The position numbers were made by a program, and so were the translations under genes. DNA of 64,000 bases, from positions 1 through 64,000 of the forward strand of contig JAHXIQ010000008.1 in NCBI GenBank assembly GCA_025655555.1, written 5' to 3'. Under the pieces are notes generated by a model. The model was not told where the DNA came from, searched no databases, and saw nothing but the letters and a program-made list of their open reading frames with translations. Positions 9,614 to 19,581 of the stretch are shown in pieces (positions within the stretch are counted from its first letter, which is position 1; every line of letters begins with the position of its first letter). This stretch comes from Candidatus Thiodiazotropha sp. (ex Myrtea sp. 'scaly one' KF741663) (GTDB lineage Bacteria; Pseudomonadota; Gammaproteobacteria; Chromatiales; Chromatiaceae).

Positions 9614-12496
9614 ATGCTTGATCGTCAGGAACGAATATTAATCCATGGCAAACGACTACTGGGTCTTGCCAGTAACAGTCATCTTCATTCATCACTCATC
9701 TCAGGTTGGATACGAAACTTCCTGGAGAGACTGAATCAGTATGAGGATTTCCGTATTCGGGCTCTACGGTTTATTGATGTCTTACCTACATTAGATAATG
9801 ACAGTGACATTGTTGAACTCTTCAATGAATATTTTACTAAGGATGAATTTCCGATGCCTGCCCTTGGTAAAATTACTATTCAGTCCGGTAGGCTAATCAG
9901 TAATAGGCTATTTGCAAAAAGTATCAAGCAGGCTGTTTCATTGTTGGCTAGCCAGTACATGACGAGCAATGATCTTCAGAAGATCACTTGTACGATCAGT
10001 GATTTACAATCAATTGGCAACAAAGTTTCACTTGATCTGTTAGGCGAAATGACACTGAGTAATATTGAGGCCGAACGATACCAGTCCACCTATATAAAAC
10101 TACTCGATAATCTCTCAAATCAAGCACATACGGGTCTACAGTGCTCAATAAAACTCTCTTCGCTCTGCCCGCATATCGATGTGCTTAACTTGTCTGACAA
10201 TCACAAGGAAATCCTGAATAGGATTCGCCCTATTCTTCTGAAGGCCAGGGAAAATAACATCAACATCACACTGGATATGGAGGACTATGAAAGAAAGCCA
10301 ATTACCATGGAAATATTCAAATCCGTTCTGTTTGATGAAACATTCATGGAATGGGATGGTTTTGGTATAGCGTTACAAGGTTACTTAAAATCTGCAGAAT
10401 CTGATCTCAAATATATTATTGATCTAGCAAGAAGAAGAGTATCACCCTTTCATGTTCGCTGGGTTCGTGGCGCCTATTGGGATCAGGAGATGGTTATTGC
10501 AAAACAGTACCAATGGGAAACCCCTGTATGGCAAACCCAATCAGATACAGATATAGCTTATGAGAATGGTCTTGAAGAATTACTTTCAGATAAGCATAAC
10601 ATTCAAGTCGCCGTTGCAACGCATAATCCACGAAGTCTCGCTCTTACCATGGCCATACTGGAGGAAATGGACAGTCATAAAACGGTTGAGTTTCAAATGC
10701 TTTATGGTATGGCTCAACACTACCAACACGCACTTGTTGAAATGGGTTATCCATTGCGCATCTATCTACCATTCGGTGAGTTGATACCTGGCATGGCCTA
10801 TCTGGTGAGGCGTCTGCTTGAAAATGCTAGCAGTCAGGCTATTGATAGACTACAACAGAGTCACTTTTCATCCAGTGAGGCCTTTCAAGTACCTCAACGA
10901 GAAGTAAATAGAGAGATTAAAAATAGTTCTGGATTTGTCAATTGTGCCACCAGGCGATTTATTGACATAAATGAACAGCAGCATTTTCAACAGGCCATTG
11001 ATAACACCCATGATCTGCTTGAGCAAGACTTTCCATTGTTTATAAACGGCGGTCCAATCGAAACAAGGGATAAGATCGTATCCACCTGTCCATCCAACAC
11101 AGGCATTAGGGTTGGCAGGACGGCACATGCAGGTACATCTGAGGCTGATATTGCAGTTCATGCAGCGTTGAAATCATTGAGTGATTGGCAAAACACATCG
11201 ATATCTGATAGAGCTGATCTTCTAAGAAAGACGGCCATTCAATTGGTTGAACAACGTGATGACTTCTCAGCTCTGGAGATATTTGAAGCTGGAAAAAACT
11301 GGAGGGAGGCAGATGCTGATGTCTGTGAGGCAATCGACTTTCTTAATTACTATGCGGACAAGGCAGAAGCATTGCTCACTGAACGACAGATAAACATTCC
11401 AGGAGAGGCTAACCAACATCGTTATCAGTCAAGAGGTATTAGCCTGGTTTTACCGCCATGGAACTTTCCCTTGGCAATTTTGACTGGCATGCTCTCCGCA
11501 AGCTTAGTGTCAGGCAATTGTGCCATATTAAAGCCAGCATCAGACACTCCTGTTATTGCCGCTCATCTCGTGAAATTGATGCATAAAGTAGGCTTTCCAG
11601 CTGGTGTCATCAGCTATCTTCCCGGTACTGGGAGTGAGGTGGGTGAGTATCTTGTCCGACATCCTGAGATAAATCTGATTGCATTTACAGGCTCACTTGA
11701 AGTTGGTAAACGTATTCAGCGATATACATCAGATATCAATGAGAACCAGCATCACTTCAAAAAAGTTATCGCCGAAATGGGAGGAAAGAATGCAATTATT
11801 GTAGACAATAGTGCTGATCCTGATGAAGCCATCAGTGGTATCATCAAGTCAGCTCTCGGTTTTCAAGGTCAGAAATGTAGTGCCTGCTCTCGAGTTATCA
11901 TTATCAAAGCTCACTACGAAAAATTCTGCAAGCGGCTTGCCGATGCGGTGGACTGTATGATCGTTGCAGATCCTGTGCAGCCAGAATCCCAGATTGGTCC
12001 CATTATCAGTAAGTCTGCGAAAGAGAGAATCCTAAAGACAATTGAAATGGGTAAACAATGGGGAAAGATGTACTATCAGACCGATATCACTTCTTTTACT
12101 GAGGGGCATTACACCCCTCCCACGCTATTTAAAGATGTCCTGCCTGACAGTCCTCTTGCACAAGAAGAAATATTTGGTCCTGTCATTTCCTTAATCCCTG
12201 CAAAGGACTTTAATCAGGCATTGTTGATAGCCAATAGTACAAAATATGCATTGACCGGAGGCGTCTATTCACGTAGCCCAGCCCATCTTGAATACGCGAA
12301 GAAGGCATTTCGTGTGGGTAATTTGTATCTGAACCGCGGTATAACTGGCGCATTGGTCAACAGGCAGCCCTTTGGCGGTCACCAGATGAGTGGGATCGGT
12401 TACAAAGCCGGTGGAAAAGACTACCTGATACAGTTTGTCGTCGCCAAGTGCATCACTGAAAACACCATGAGACGTGGGGTTACGCCATTATCATGA
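9614..12496 (+). CDS. putA: Bifunctional proline dehydrogenase / P5C dehydrogenase (PutA-type, no N-terminal RHH DNA-binding domain apparent)
   Basis: PRODH region (RWVRGAYWDQE, FQMLYGMA, YLPFGELIPGMAYLVRRLLEN) and ALDH region (VLPPWNFPLAILTGM, FTGSLEVGK, AEMGGKNAIIVD, GFQGQKCSACSRV). Confidence 0.92.
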   Translation: MLDRQERILIHGKRLLGLASNSHLHSSLISGWIRNFLERLNQYEDFRIRALRFIDVLPTLDNDSDIVELFNEYFTKDEFPMPALGKITIQSGRLISNRLFAKSIKQAVSLLASQYMTSNDLQKITCTISDLQSIGNKVSLDLLGEMTLSNIEAERYQSTYIKLLDNLSNQAHTGLQCSIKLSSLCPHIDVLNLSDNHKEILNRIRPILLKARENNINITLDMEDYERKPITMEIFKSVLFDETFMEWDGFGIALQGYLKSAESDLKYIIDLARRRVSPFHVRWVRGAYWDQEMVIAKQYQWETPVWQTQSDTDIAYENGLEELLSDKHNIQVAVATHNPRSLALTMAILEEMDSHKTVEFQMLYGMAQHYQHALVEMGYPLRIYLPFGELIPGMAYLVRRLLENASSQAIDRLQQSHFSSSEAFQVPQREVNREIKNSSGFVNCATRRFIDINEQQHFQQAIDNTHDLLEQDFPLFINGGPIETRDKIVSTCPSNTGIRVGRTAHAGTSEADIAVHAALKSLSDWQNTSISDRADLLRKTAIQLVEQRDDFSALEIFEAGKNWREADADVCEAIDFLNYYADKAEALLTERQINIPGEANQHRYQSRGISLVLPPWNFPLAILTGMLSASLVSGNCAILKPASDTPVIAAHLVKLMHKVGFPAGVISYLPGTGSEVGEYLVRHPEINLIAFTGSLEVGKRIQRYTSDINENQHHFKKVIAEMGGKNAIIVDNSADPDEAISGIIKSALGFQGQKCSACSRVIIIKAHYEKFCKRLADAVDCMIVADPVQPESQIGPIISKSAKERILKTIEMGKQWGKMYYQTDITSFTEGHYTPPTLFKDVLPDSPLAQEEIFGPVISLIPAKDFNQALLIANSTKYALTGGVYSRSPAHLEYAKKAFRVGNLYLNRGITGALVNRQPFGGHQMSGIGYKAGGKDYLIQFVVAKCITENTMRRGVTPLS

Positions 12497-12699
12497 ATGC
12501 AATTCAGCCATAGTCTTTATCGCTATTGTTTTTTTCAGGAAAGAAAAAATATTGAATTACAGTGAAAATGAGCCTTTAAGAAAGTTGATTGGCTGCTTAT
12601 GTAAAAAGTTTTCCGGGATTACGGATAACCCTCGCAACCAATTACCTAAGAGAGAGCAGCTTATGCTCGGGCGTGGCGTTAAATTCATTTGGGATTACA

Positions 12700-13440
12700 T
12701 CAATTGCTCACACACTGAGTACCAGCATTGCTATCACTGTTGAATTTTCCGTTCTGTAAAAAGAAAATAATCTGACAAATAACCTCATCATCTCGCATAA
12801 TGAAGGTATGACCTGACTTAACTAGAAGAAAGTCTTTCATTTCTGTAAGTTTAGTTCGCTCTACAGCCACCTTGCCATCATCTTCTCCGGGTATTTCCGG
12901 TAGAAACCAGGATGACCCTTCCTTTTCACCAGCAATAATTCCAATCTCCCCGCTAATGGGGTTCAGTCTATTGGGTAGACTGTTGTCATCTGTTCCCAGA
13001 ACTTGGCCAGCCGGACCCATAATGGTCTGATAGAAAAAACCATCTTTCATCTCATCAGCGATTTCACTGCCTTTATTCGGCGGTGCCAACATTACAATGC
13101 GGCCCAGGTTGGGTATCTGGTGATCTTGAAGATAAAGCCTGACAATTATGCCACCTAGTGAATGGGTAACAAAATGGATATTTTTTGCATTATTGTCTTT
13201 ACAGTACGTCAGGCCAGATTCAATCGTTGGCACAGTCAGTTCATCCACACTTTTTGTCAGACTTGGATAGCTTTCATTCCATACCTGATAGCCCTGATCT
13301 TCCAATGCATCCTCAATGAGTCCCATTGACAAAGAGGTACGACCCATTCCATGTAATAGAATAGCGCATTCACTTTGGGATGCCTGAACGACAAATGGCT
13401 GAAGTAATATTAATAAAATAAGAGATCCAAGTTTCATCAT
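12700..13440 (-). CDS. Alpha/beta hydrolase, lipase-like
   Basis: ILLHGMGRT, THSLGG nucleophile elbow, signal peptide. Confidence 0.8.
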   Translation of the reverse strand: MMKLGSLILLILLQPFVVQASQSECAILLHGMGRTSLSMGLIEDALEDQGYQVWNESYPSLTKSVDELTVPTIESGLTYCKDNNAKNIHFVTHSLGGIIVRLYLQDHQIPNLGRIVMLAPPNKGSEIADEMKDGFFYQTIMGPAGQVLGTDDNSLPNRLNPISGEIGIIAGEKEGSSWFLPEIPGEDDGKVAVERTKLTEMKDFLLVKSGHTFIMRDDEVICQIIFFLQNGKFNSDSNAGTQCVSN

Positions 13441-13462
13441 CTATTTCGTTGAACTTGCAGAA

Positions 13463-14836
13463 TCAGGTATTTGATAGGCGTTTTGCGATTCTAACCATCT
13501 TGGCTAACTCCTTTTCCAGCTCCTGGCGTTTCTGACGCAGATATGCCTTAAGATTACGCTTACGTAAAAAAAGTACAAATACCCTGATATTGTCCAGAAT
13601 TCGTTTTTTTTCCCCACGTACTAAAAGAGTAACGGCAGTGCTAATGATCAGGCTGATGATATACACAATCATCCATTTCCAACCAAAATAATGGAATACC
13701 AGTGCGATCTGAAGACTCCAGAATAGGGTAAATAATAACAAGCCTAATACCATTATGGTGGTGTCGTACTGGTTAGTTCCCTTGGCGAAGCGTCGTGCGA
13801 GAATTTTTGCCAGTTGATAAGGAATATAGCTATTGATAATTCCCCACATAACCACAGGAAAGACGACCAATAACATCCAAATCATTCGAAACAAGTACAG
13901 CCCGATTAAAGTCGGTTTGTAATCTATCGAGAGTTGATAATCTTTCACGCCACAATGCTGACAGAGCTTTTCAAAGTGTTTTAGCTGTATGATCAGCGCC
14001 CGCACTCTATCAGGCTCATAATTCCTAAGTAGTCGCTGTGCATCAATGAGACGTTGCTGGGTACGAAACCGCTGCTGCAAATTACGTCGATGATATTTAC
14101 CGTGACGAAAAGCAAAAAAACGCTCGACTCTGGTAATAAGATTAATCTCTTCCCAGCTGTCTGCATTCAAGGTAATAGATTCAAGACCGGTACGAATTCG
14201 ATCGGTTAACTCAATGACATTCTGTTCAAATGTGTTGTCATCGGTAAAATTCAACTCAAGGGGTTTACCGAATTGCAGTAAAACTGCACTGCGGAACTGT
14301 CCCTTTTCCGGAAATGTCAAGCCGACCGGTATAACTGCCGGCTCCGCACCTGTGGCTTGTATCGTTTCCAATGCCATACGCGCTGCGCCCGTTTTCAGCG
14401 TTGTCAATTGCGGTATATCATGGCTCTGACCCTCAGGAAAAATGATCAGTGTTTCACCTTTGGCAAGCAGTTCATAACATTGAGAAAAGGTATCTCTGTT
14501 TTTGCTGACATCAACACCTGGATCACTGCGACGGTAAATCGGTACTGCACCAATTCCCTGCAAGATCGGTCTCAAAAAAGAATTATCAAACAGACCACTA
14601 CGTGCCAGTGGTCGAATGGCTTTTCTGGTTGCTGCCTGCAGAACGACTGCATCAGCCAGTGCATTCACGTGATTGGCACATAGAATAACACCTTGATTTT
14701 CAGGTATATTTTCAAGTCCCGAGATTTCAAATCTGCGGTAAAATATCTTTACGACCAGGCGGCAGAACCCCTGCCAGGCCTTTTCAAACCAGGATAGTTG
14801 ATTTCCGCCGAACGCTATTGGTTGTTCTATTCCCAT
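13463..14836 (-). CDS. PlsC-type 1-acyl-glycerol-3-phosphate acyltransferase, membrane protein
   Basis: CANHVNALADAVV (HX4D-like), FPEGQSHD. Confidence 0.82.
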   Translation of the reverse strand: MGIEQPIAFGGNQLSWFEKAWQGFCRLVVKIFYRRFEISGLENIPENQGVILCANHVNALADAVVLQAATRKAIRPLARSGLFDNSFLRPILQGIGAVPIYRRSDPGVDVSKNRDTFSQCYELLAKGETLIIFPEGQSHDIPQLTTLKTGAARMALETIQATGAEPAVIPVGLTFPEKGQFRSAVLLQFGKPLELNFTDDNTFEQNVIELTDRIRTGLESITLNADSWEEINLITRVERFFAFRHGKYHRRNLQQRFRTQQRLIDAQRLLRNYEPDRVRALIIQLKHFEKLCQHCGVKDYQLSIDYKPTLIGLYLFRMIWMLLVVFPVVMWGIINSYIPYQLAKILARRFAKGTNQYDTTIMVLGLLLFTLFWSLQIALVFHYFGWKWMIVYIISLIISTAVTLLVRGEKKRILDNIRVFVLFLRKRNLKAYLRQKRQELEKELAKMVRIAKRLSNT

Positions 14837-15035
14837 GGTACGATTTTGTATTTTTTAGACAACACTATGGTTTAATCATTAACCATCGATTACATTCTCT
14901 ACAATAAAACATCAACTAAGTGGGTTACCAGCCCTACTCTCAATCATATAAAGCAACAACAGGTTTATAATCTTACCTAATCTGAGTACCCTTCCCTAAT
15001 GATACTGCAGATAGCTGATAGCGAGGCAAGATAAC

Positions 15036-15569
15036 GTGGGAAATACACTGCAAGATCAACTCCTGAAAGCGGGTTTGATCGATAAAACCAAGGCCAACAA
15101 AGCCAGTAAGGACCGACGAAAAAAGGCCCGCCAACAGCGTAACGCCAGTGAGGACTCTTCACTGACTGCGGATCGGAAGACACAAGTCGAGAAGATGGCA
15201 CGGGACAGGGACTTGAATCAGCAGCGCAATGACGCTAGAAAGCAGCGTGAGATCGCAGCCCAGGTCAAACAGTTAGTAGAGAACCATCGTCACCCCCGCA
15301 GTAATGCGGAAGATGACACCCCCTTCTATTTCAATAACAAGGGCAAGGTCAAGCAGATGTATGTCTCTTCGCAGACACACAAAATGATCACCTCGAATAA
15401 ACTTGCCATCGTAAATTGCAACGGTGTCTTTGAGTTGGTACCGACGGATATTGCCGAAAAAATACGCCAGCGCAATCCCAGCTTGGTGATAGATCTACCG
15501 AAGGAGCAACCCGCATCGGAGAGCGATCCCTATGCGGACTATCAGGTGCCTGATGATTTAACGTGGTAA
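15036..15569 (+). CDS. DUF2058 (YaiL-like) protein
   Basis: MGNTLQDQLLKAGLIDKTKANKASKDRRKKARQQR N-terminus, YFNNKGKVKQMYVS. Confidence 0.8.
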   Translation: MGNTLQDQLLKAGLIDKTKANKASKDRRKKARQQRNASEDSSLTADRKTQVEKMARDRDLNQQRNDARKQREIAAQVKQLVENHRHPRSNAEDDTPFYFNNKGKVKQMYVSSQTHKMITSNKLAIVNCNGVFELVPTDIAEKIRQRNPSLVIDLPKEQPASESDPYADYQVPDDLTW

Positions 15570-15596
15570 TGTCAGGAAGAAGATCCCGGCGTCGGT

Positions 15597-16121
15597 TTAT
15601 AGTAAGACATCAGCAGGGTTCAGGTAAAACATACGCTTCCAGCCCTGCGTATCTCCCGTCACCAACCAGGGATAGGGGATCAGCGACACAACTGAATAAT
15701 GTACATGCGGTGGTTTCCCTGCCGCGTTACCGCTATCGCCAAGGGTTCCTATGGATTCTCCTATCGTCACCCAGGCACCGGTGGAGACCGACCTGGAATC
15801 AAGATGGGCAAAATAGTGAATGCACCATTTGGGGCCAAGTACGGCAATCACTTCACCGCCCTTTGCGATTTCTCCAGAGTATACGACCATTCCGCCAGTA
15901 GCAGTCACAACCGGCGTTCCTTTGTTGCCAAATATATCAATGCCCTTATGAACCCCTGACGTCCCCCAGGGTTCATACCAGAAAGTATTATGGTTCCAAT
16001 CCTGAGCACTGGCCCCTTGAACAGGTATGATCGCATTCTCCGGCACAAGGTATCCGGCCACCAATAGCAGAAAAAATCCTGTTGTGATGTATCTCACCAC
16101 ACGCCTCCCCCCTCTTCCCAT
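15597..16121 (-). CDS. M23 family metallopeptidase
   Basis: GVHKGIDIFGNKGTPV, YFAHLD, KPPHVHY; start refined. Confidence 0.82.
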   Translation of the reverse strand: MGRGGRRVVRYITTGFFLLLVAGYLVPENAIIPVQGASAQDWNHNTFWYEPWGTSGVHKGIDIFGNKGTPVVTATGGMVVYSGEIAKGGEVIAVLGPKWCIHYFAHLDSRSVSTGAWVTIGESIGTLGDSGNAAGKPPHVHYSVVSLIPYPWLVTGDTQGWKRMFYLNPADVLL

Positions 16122-16644
16122 CGTGGCAGGGAGAAGATTGTCAGTACCAGATATTTCTCGTCTTGAATCAGGACAGTCCCTTAATGAGTCCAATAGGTCG
16201 GAGTGCAACGACAACAGATCAGTAGAAATCAATGCACTAATCCAGTCAATAGGGAAAGTCTCAATATTGTGATCGAATACTATTGAAGATCGCTTCGTCC
16301 TGGACCTGTGCTTGAAAAATGTCACAAAGTAGACGAGTCTGTGTATTAATAATAACACCCACAAAAGAGAGGGGGGTGCTTTGGTTCTTACAGCGCTTAT
16401 AAATGACTGTTCCCTCAAGATCGCTTCTCACACCTGTAGGATATAAGTCTCACCCACCCTGCCATACAGCAGTAATAATCAGAGAATATCAAGACCGGAT
16501 AGCTAATTTAGACAAAATACAAACACATTATTCTTATTTTTCTGGAACGGAATCAGCTCCCAGGAGGGGACATACCCTGCCTACAATGCTCTCTGTAGCG
16601 ATTAACTACATTCCAGATCATTTATGCAAATCATGGAGAATGCA

Positions 16645-19572
16645 ATGAATAAGATCAGCCGCGCCTTGGCCGACATATCACTCGACAACCGGGTTAATGT
16701 TGTAAAAAAGCTCAAACAGATTAACTTCAATGCGGTCGACCTGACCCCCGCTCTTCGAGAGACATACAAAAACAAACCGGAAAATGCGGTCAAACTGGCG
16801 GAAGCTTACGCTGTGACCCTGCAGGATCCCAAGCAGCATCGAGAGGTATTCCAACAGGCGGCTTTACTCCCTAAAGAGGAACGTATGGTGTTGATACAGG
16901 GCTACCGCAATGCCGGTGAAGGTCGAGGTATTGTACATGCTATCAGCCAATTGCCACGGCAACATGGTCGCTTGATCATGCGGGATTTTGTGCTTAAAAA
17001 GAATGGTAAAAAAGATAAGGAAGCATTGCATGATGTCATGATTTGGTTACGGGATTCAGGGCATGAAATCAGAAAAATGGAAGCGGCTAACCAACCGATC
17101 AATCCTGATACAGATTCTGCAGTTGTAGAGTTTTTCGAGGATGTGGTCGATGCGATTTCAGACGCCGTGACTGCTGTGGTTGATGCCATTGTGGATGCTG
17201 TCGAGTCTCTTGCACAGGCGATAGTCGATGTGGCGAACTGGATTGCAGAGGAAGTTGCAGACCTGGTACGAGCCTTGATTGAGGCGGGTAAAACAATCTT
17301 TGAATTACTCGAAGCAGCAGTCGTCACCGGTTATCAGTTGGTCAAAAAAATTGTTAAGGCCATCGAAGATATCGGCAAGGCCATGGCCGACGTACTCGAA
17401 GCAGCCTTCAACCTTGCCAAGGATGCATTAGTAACGGTATTGAAAGCAATCGATCAGCTAAGTAGAACATTAGGGGAATTGCTAGAATGGTTAGCCACCA
17501 AGACATATGACATCGTTAAAAGAGGCGTTGAAGCATTAATTGAAATCGGCAAATCGATAGGTAATATCCTGTCACAGGCCTTACAGTTCACCTATACCCT
17601 TATCAGAAACAGCGTCAAGGCGCTTCTTGAGGTAGGCAAGACCATACTTGAAATACTAGAAGCTGCCGTGACACGACCAGGTGATTTATTTAACCAGATT
17701 GTCCGTTCTATGCGCGACCTTGGCAACAGCCTTGCAGAACTCTTCGACGAAGTAATTGATGCGGGCGCTGATCTGGTCAAGGAGATTGCAGAAGCAGCGG
17801 CTGAGATCGGCACTACTCTGGTAGAATTTACTACCTATATTGCCAATGCAGCGATAGACATCGCGACAAAGATTGTCGATGGGCTCCTGAAAGCCGGTAA
17901 ATTAATCATCGATATGGTAGTCGAAATAGCATCTCATGGTCTTGAAGCAATCAAGAAGGTGGTTGATGCCGCATTCCGCCTGGGACAGACGCTTATCACG
18001 CTGCTACGCGATGTCGCGGCTATCGCATTCGATCTTTTAAAAAGCGTTGTCAAGGCAGCCTTTGAGTTGGGTAAGACTATTGCAGAGTTCACGCTATCCA
18101 TGGTTGAGTTCACCTACCGTACTGCAGCCCGCTTCATTGAAGCAGCGCTTGAAGTCGGCGCTGCCGTTATCGAGATTCTGGAAGCAGTAGCGACAGCCTC
18201 ATATTACGTTCTGCGTAAAATCATTAACGGTGTATTACAGGCACTCGGCCCGGTAGGCGATATATTTGAGTGGCTGCTCGACAGAGGCGAGGCACTCGCC
18301 TCAAAGCTGTGGCGGGAAACTGTATTGGCAATCCGTTATGTTAAACGCAGTGTGACTGATGTGATGGACTGGGCTATGCAACAGGGTCAGGCTTTTTTTG
18401 ATCGAATGTTGGAAATATTTGAGGATATTGGAACTGCTATCGGCGATGTCATTGATTGGGCTGCTGCTGTCGGTGATGCAGCATTGGAAGCGCTGGGAGA
18501 AGCGACTGTAAAACTGGGTAATTCTGTCAGTTATGTCCTTAATTACCTACAGAAAGATTTCCTGCCTGGGCTTGCAAAATTCGTCAAGGGAGTGCTTGAC
18601 GTAGGATATGAGATCGCCAAACTGGCCGCCTGGATGGCGACCCGTAGTGTTGAAATTGTTGCTGAGATCACTAAGGGGGCACTGGATGCCGGTGTAACAT
18701 TAGCGACACTCATTACAGAAACGATAAAACATCCGAATCAGGCACTGGAAAATTTTCTTCAGGCAATCGATTCATTGGGACAAACCCTGAATGATCTTTA
18801 TCAGGCTGTCATTGTCGATACAGGCGAACAGTTCATCGAGGAAGTCACCCTGACTCTGCGCAATATCGGTCGTGCAGTAATAGATATTCTCAATGCGGTT
18901 GTTGAAGTTGCAGCAGGTGCGTTAGGAACCGTTATCGGCATACTCATGGCGACACTTTCCAGTTACCGGCCACTGAGCGACAATGAGAAAGCTGATGCGC
19001 GCGAAGTCTATGATGATGCTATTGATCTAGATGACACCTACATCGCTGTAGAAAGCCTTGTGAATGATATTATTTTTGGCATTCAGGACTTTTTTACCGG
19101 CAATCCGCAATCACGTGCTTTTGTTACCAGCAACATCATTAACTTTGACCTGGACGATGCGATTGATATCGATGGTACAGGGACTTTGGGGGTACCACGA
19201 CATACGCTGATTCATGAATTGTGTCACGTCTGGCAGAATGAGGTCGAAGGCCCGTTTTATCTGTCACAGGCCATTCATGCCCAGGTCGTGAATGATGATG
19301 CCTACAACTATGGTTATGATGAAGGTATCAGTAATACTTCCATTACAATCGACTATGTCGGCGGTACGGATTCACTGGATTCTGGCAGGGTGACAGGCGA
19401 AGGCGGTCAGGCAGAATTAAATGCGGCAGGTGGCGATATTGATACTTTCAACCGTGAGGCTCAGGGACAAATCGCCATGCATTACTTTGTACGCAAGATT
19501 CTACTGAACCAACCGGCAGCCAATTATCAACCCTGGCAACCTTACATCGATGCAATCCGCAATGCGGCATGA
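16645..19572 (+). CDS. Large helical-repeat protein with C-terminal HExxH (zincin-like) domain
   Basis: About 20 tandem 29-residue units (e.g. ALIEAGKTIFELLEAAVVTGYQLVKKIVK), then TLIHELCHVWQNE and REAQGQIAMHYF. Confidence 0.85.
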   Translation: MNKISRALADISLDNRVNVVKKLKQINFNAVDLTPALRETYKNKPENAVKLAEAYAVTLQDPKQHREVFQQAALLPKEERMVLIQGYRNAGEGRGIVHAISQLPRQHGRLIMRDFVLKKNGKKDKEALHDVMIWLRDSGHEIRKMEAANQPINPDTDSAVVEFFEDVVDAISDAVTAVVDAIVDAVESLAQAIVDVANWIAEEVADLVRALIEAGKTIFELLEAAVVTGYQLVKKIVKAIEDIGKAMADVLEAAFNLAKDALVTVLKAIDQLSRTLGELLEWLATKTYDIVKRGVEALIEIGKSIGNILSQALQFTYTLIRNSVKALLEVGKTILEILEAAVTRPGDLFNQIVRSMRDLGNSLAELFDEVIDAGADLVKEIAEAAAEIGTTLVEFTTYIANAAIDIATKIVDGLLKAGKLIIDMVVEIASHGLEAIKKVVDAAFRLGQTLITLLRDVAAIAFDLLKSVVKAAFELGKTIAEFTLSMVEFTYRTAARFIEAALEVGAAVIEILEAVATASYYVLRKIINGVLQALGPVGDIFEWLLDRGEALASKLWRETVLAIRYVKRSVTDVMDWAMQQGQAFFDRMLEIFEDIGTAIGDVIDWAAAVGDAALEALGEATVKLGNSVSYVLNYLQKDFLPGLAKFVKGVLDVGYEIAKLAAWMATRSVEIVAEITKGALDAGVTLATLITETIKHPNQALENFLQAIDSLGQTLNDLYQAVIVDTGEQFIEEVTLTLRNIGRAVIDILNAVVEVAAGALGTVIGILMATLSSYRPLSDNEKADAREVYDDAIDLDDTYIAVESLVNDIIFGIQDFFTGNPQSRAFVTSNIINFDLDDAIDIDGTGTLGVPRHTLIHELCHVWQNEVEGPFYLSQAIHAQVVNDDAYNYGYDEGISNTSITIDYVGGTDSLDSGRVTGEGGQAELNAAGGDIDTFNREAQGQIAMHYFVRKILLNQPAANYQPWQPYIDAIRNAA
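17185..18939 (+). repeat. 87-nt (29-codon) protein-coding tandem repeat array, ~20 diverged units
   Basis: Units 1-13 are exactly 29 aa from 17185 to 18315; unit 14 is 33 aa; units 15-18 are 29 aa from 18415; unit 19 is 30 aa; unit 20 is 29 aa. Confidence 0.85.
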
Positions 19573-19581
19573 GAATCGACA

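Noticed and set aside
12474-12743. 89-aa ORF after putA
   Set aside because: Overlaps putA end and hydrolase end in antisense, no domain, no clear ribosome site
16902-17327. 141-aa antisense ORF rich in Ser/Thr/Ala
   Set aside because: Low-complexity mirror of the helical repeat codons on the opposite strand
17185-18939. Possible CRISPR or slippage microsatellite because of regular 87-nt periodicity
   Set aside because: Units are highly diverged at DNA level while protein register is kept; no identical repeats with unique spacers
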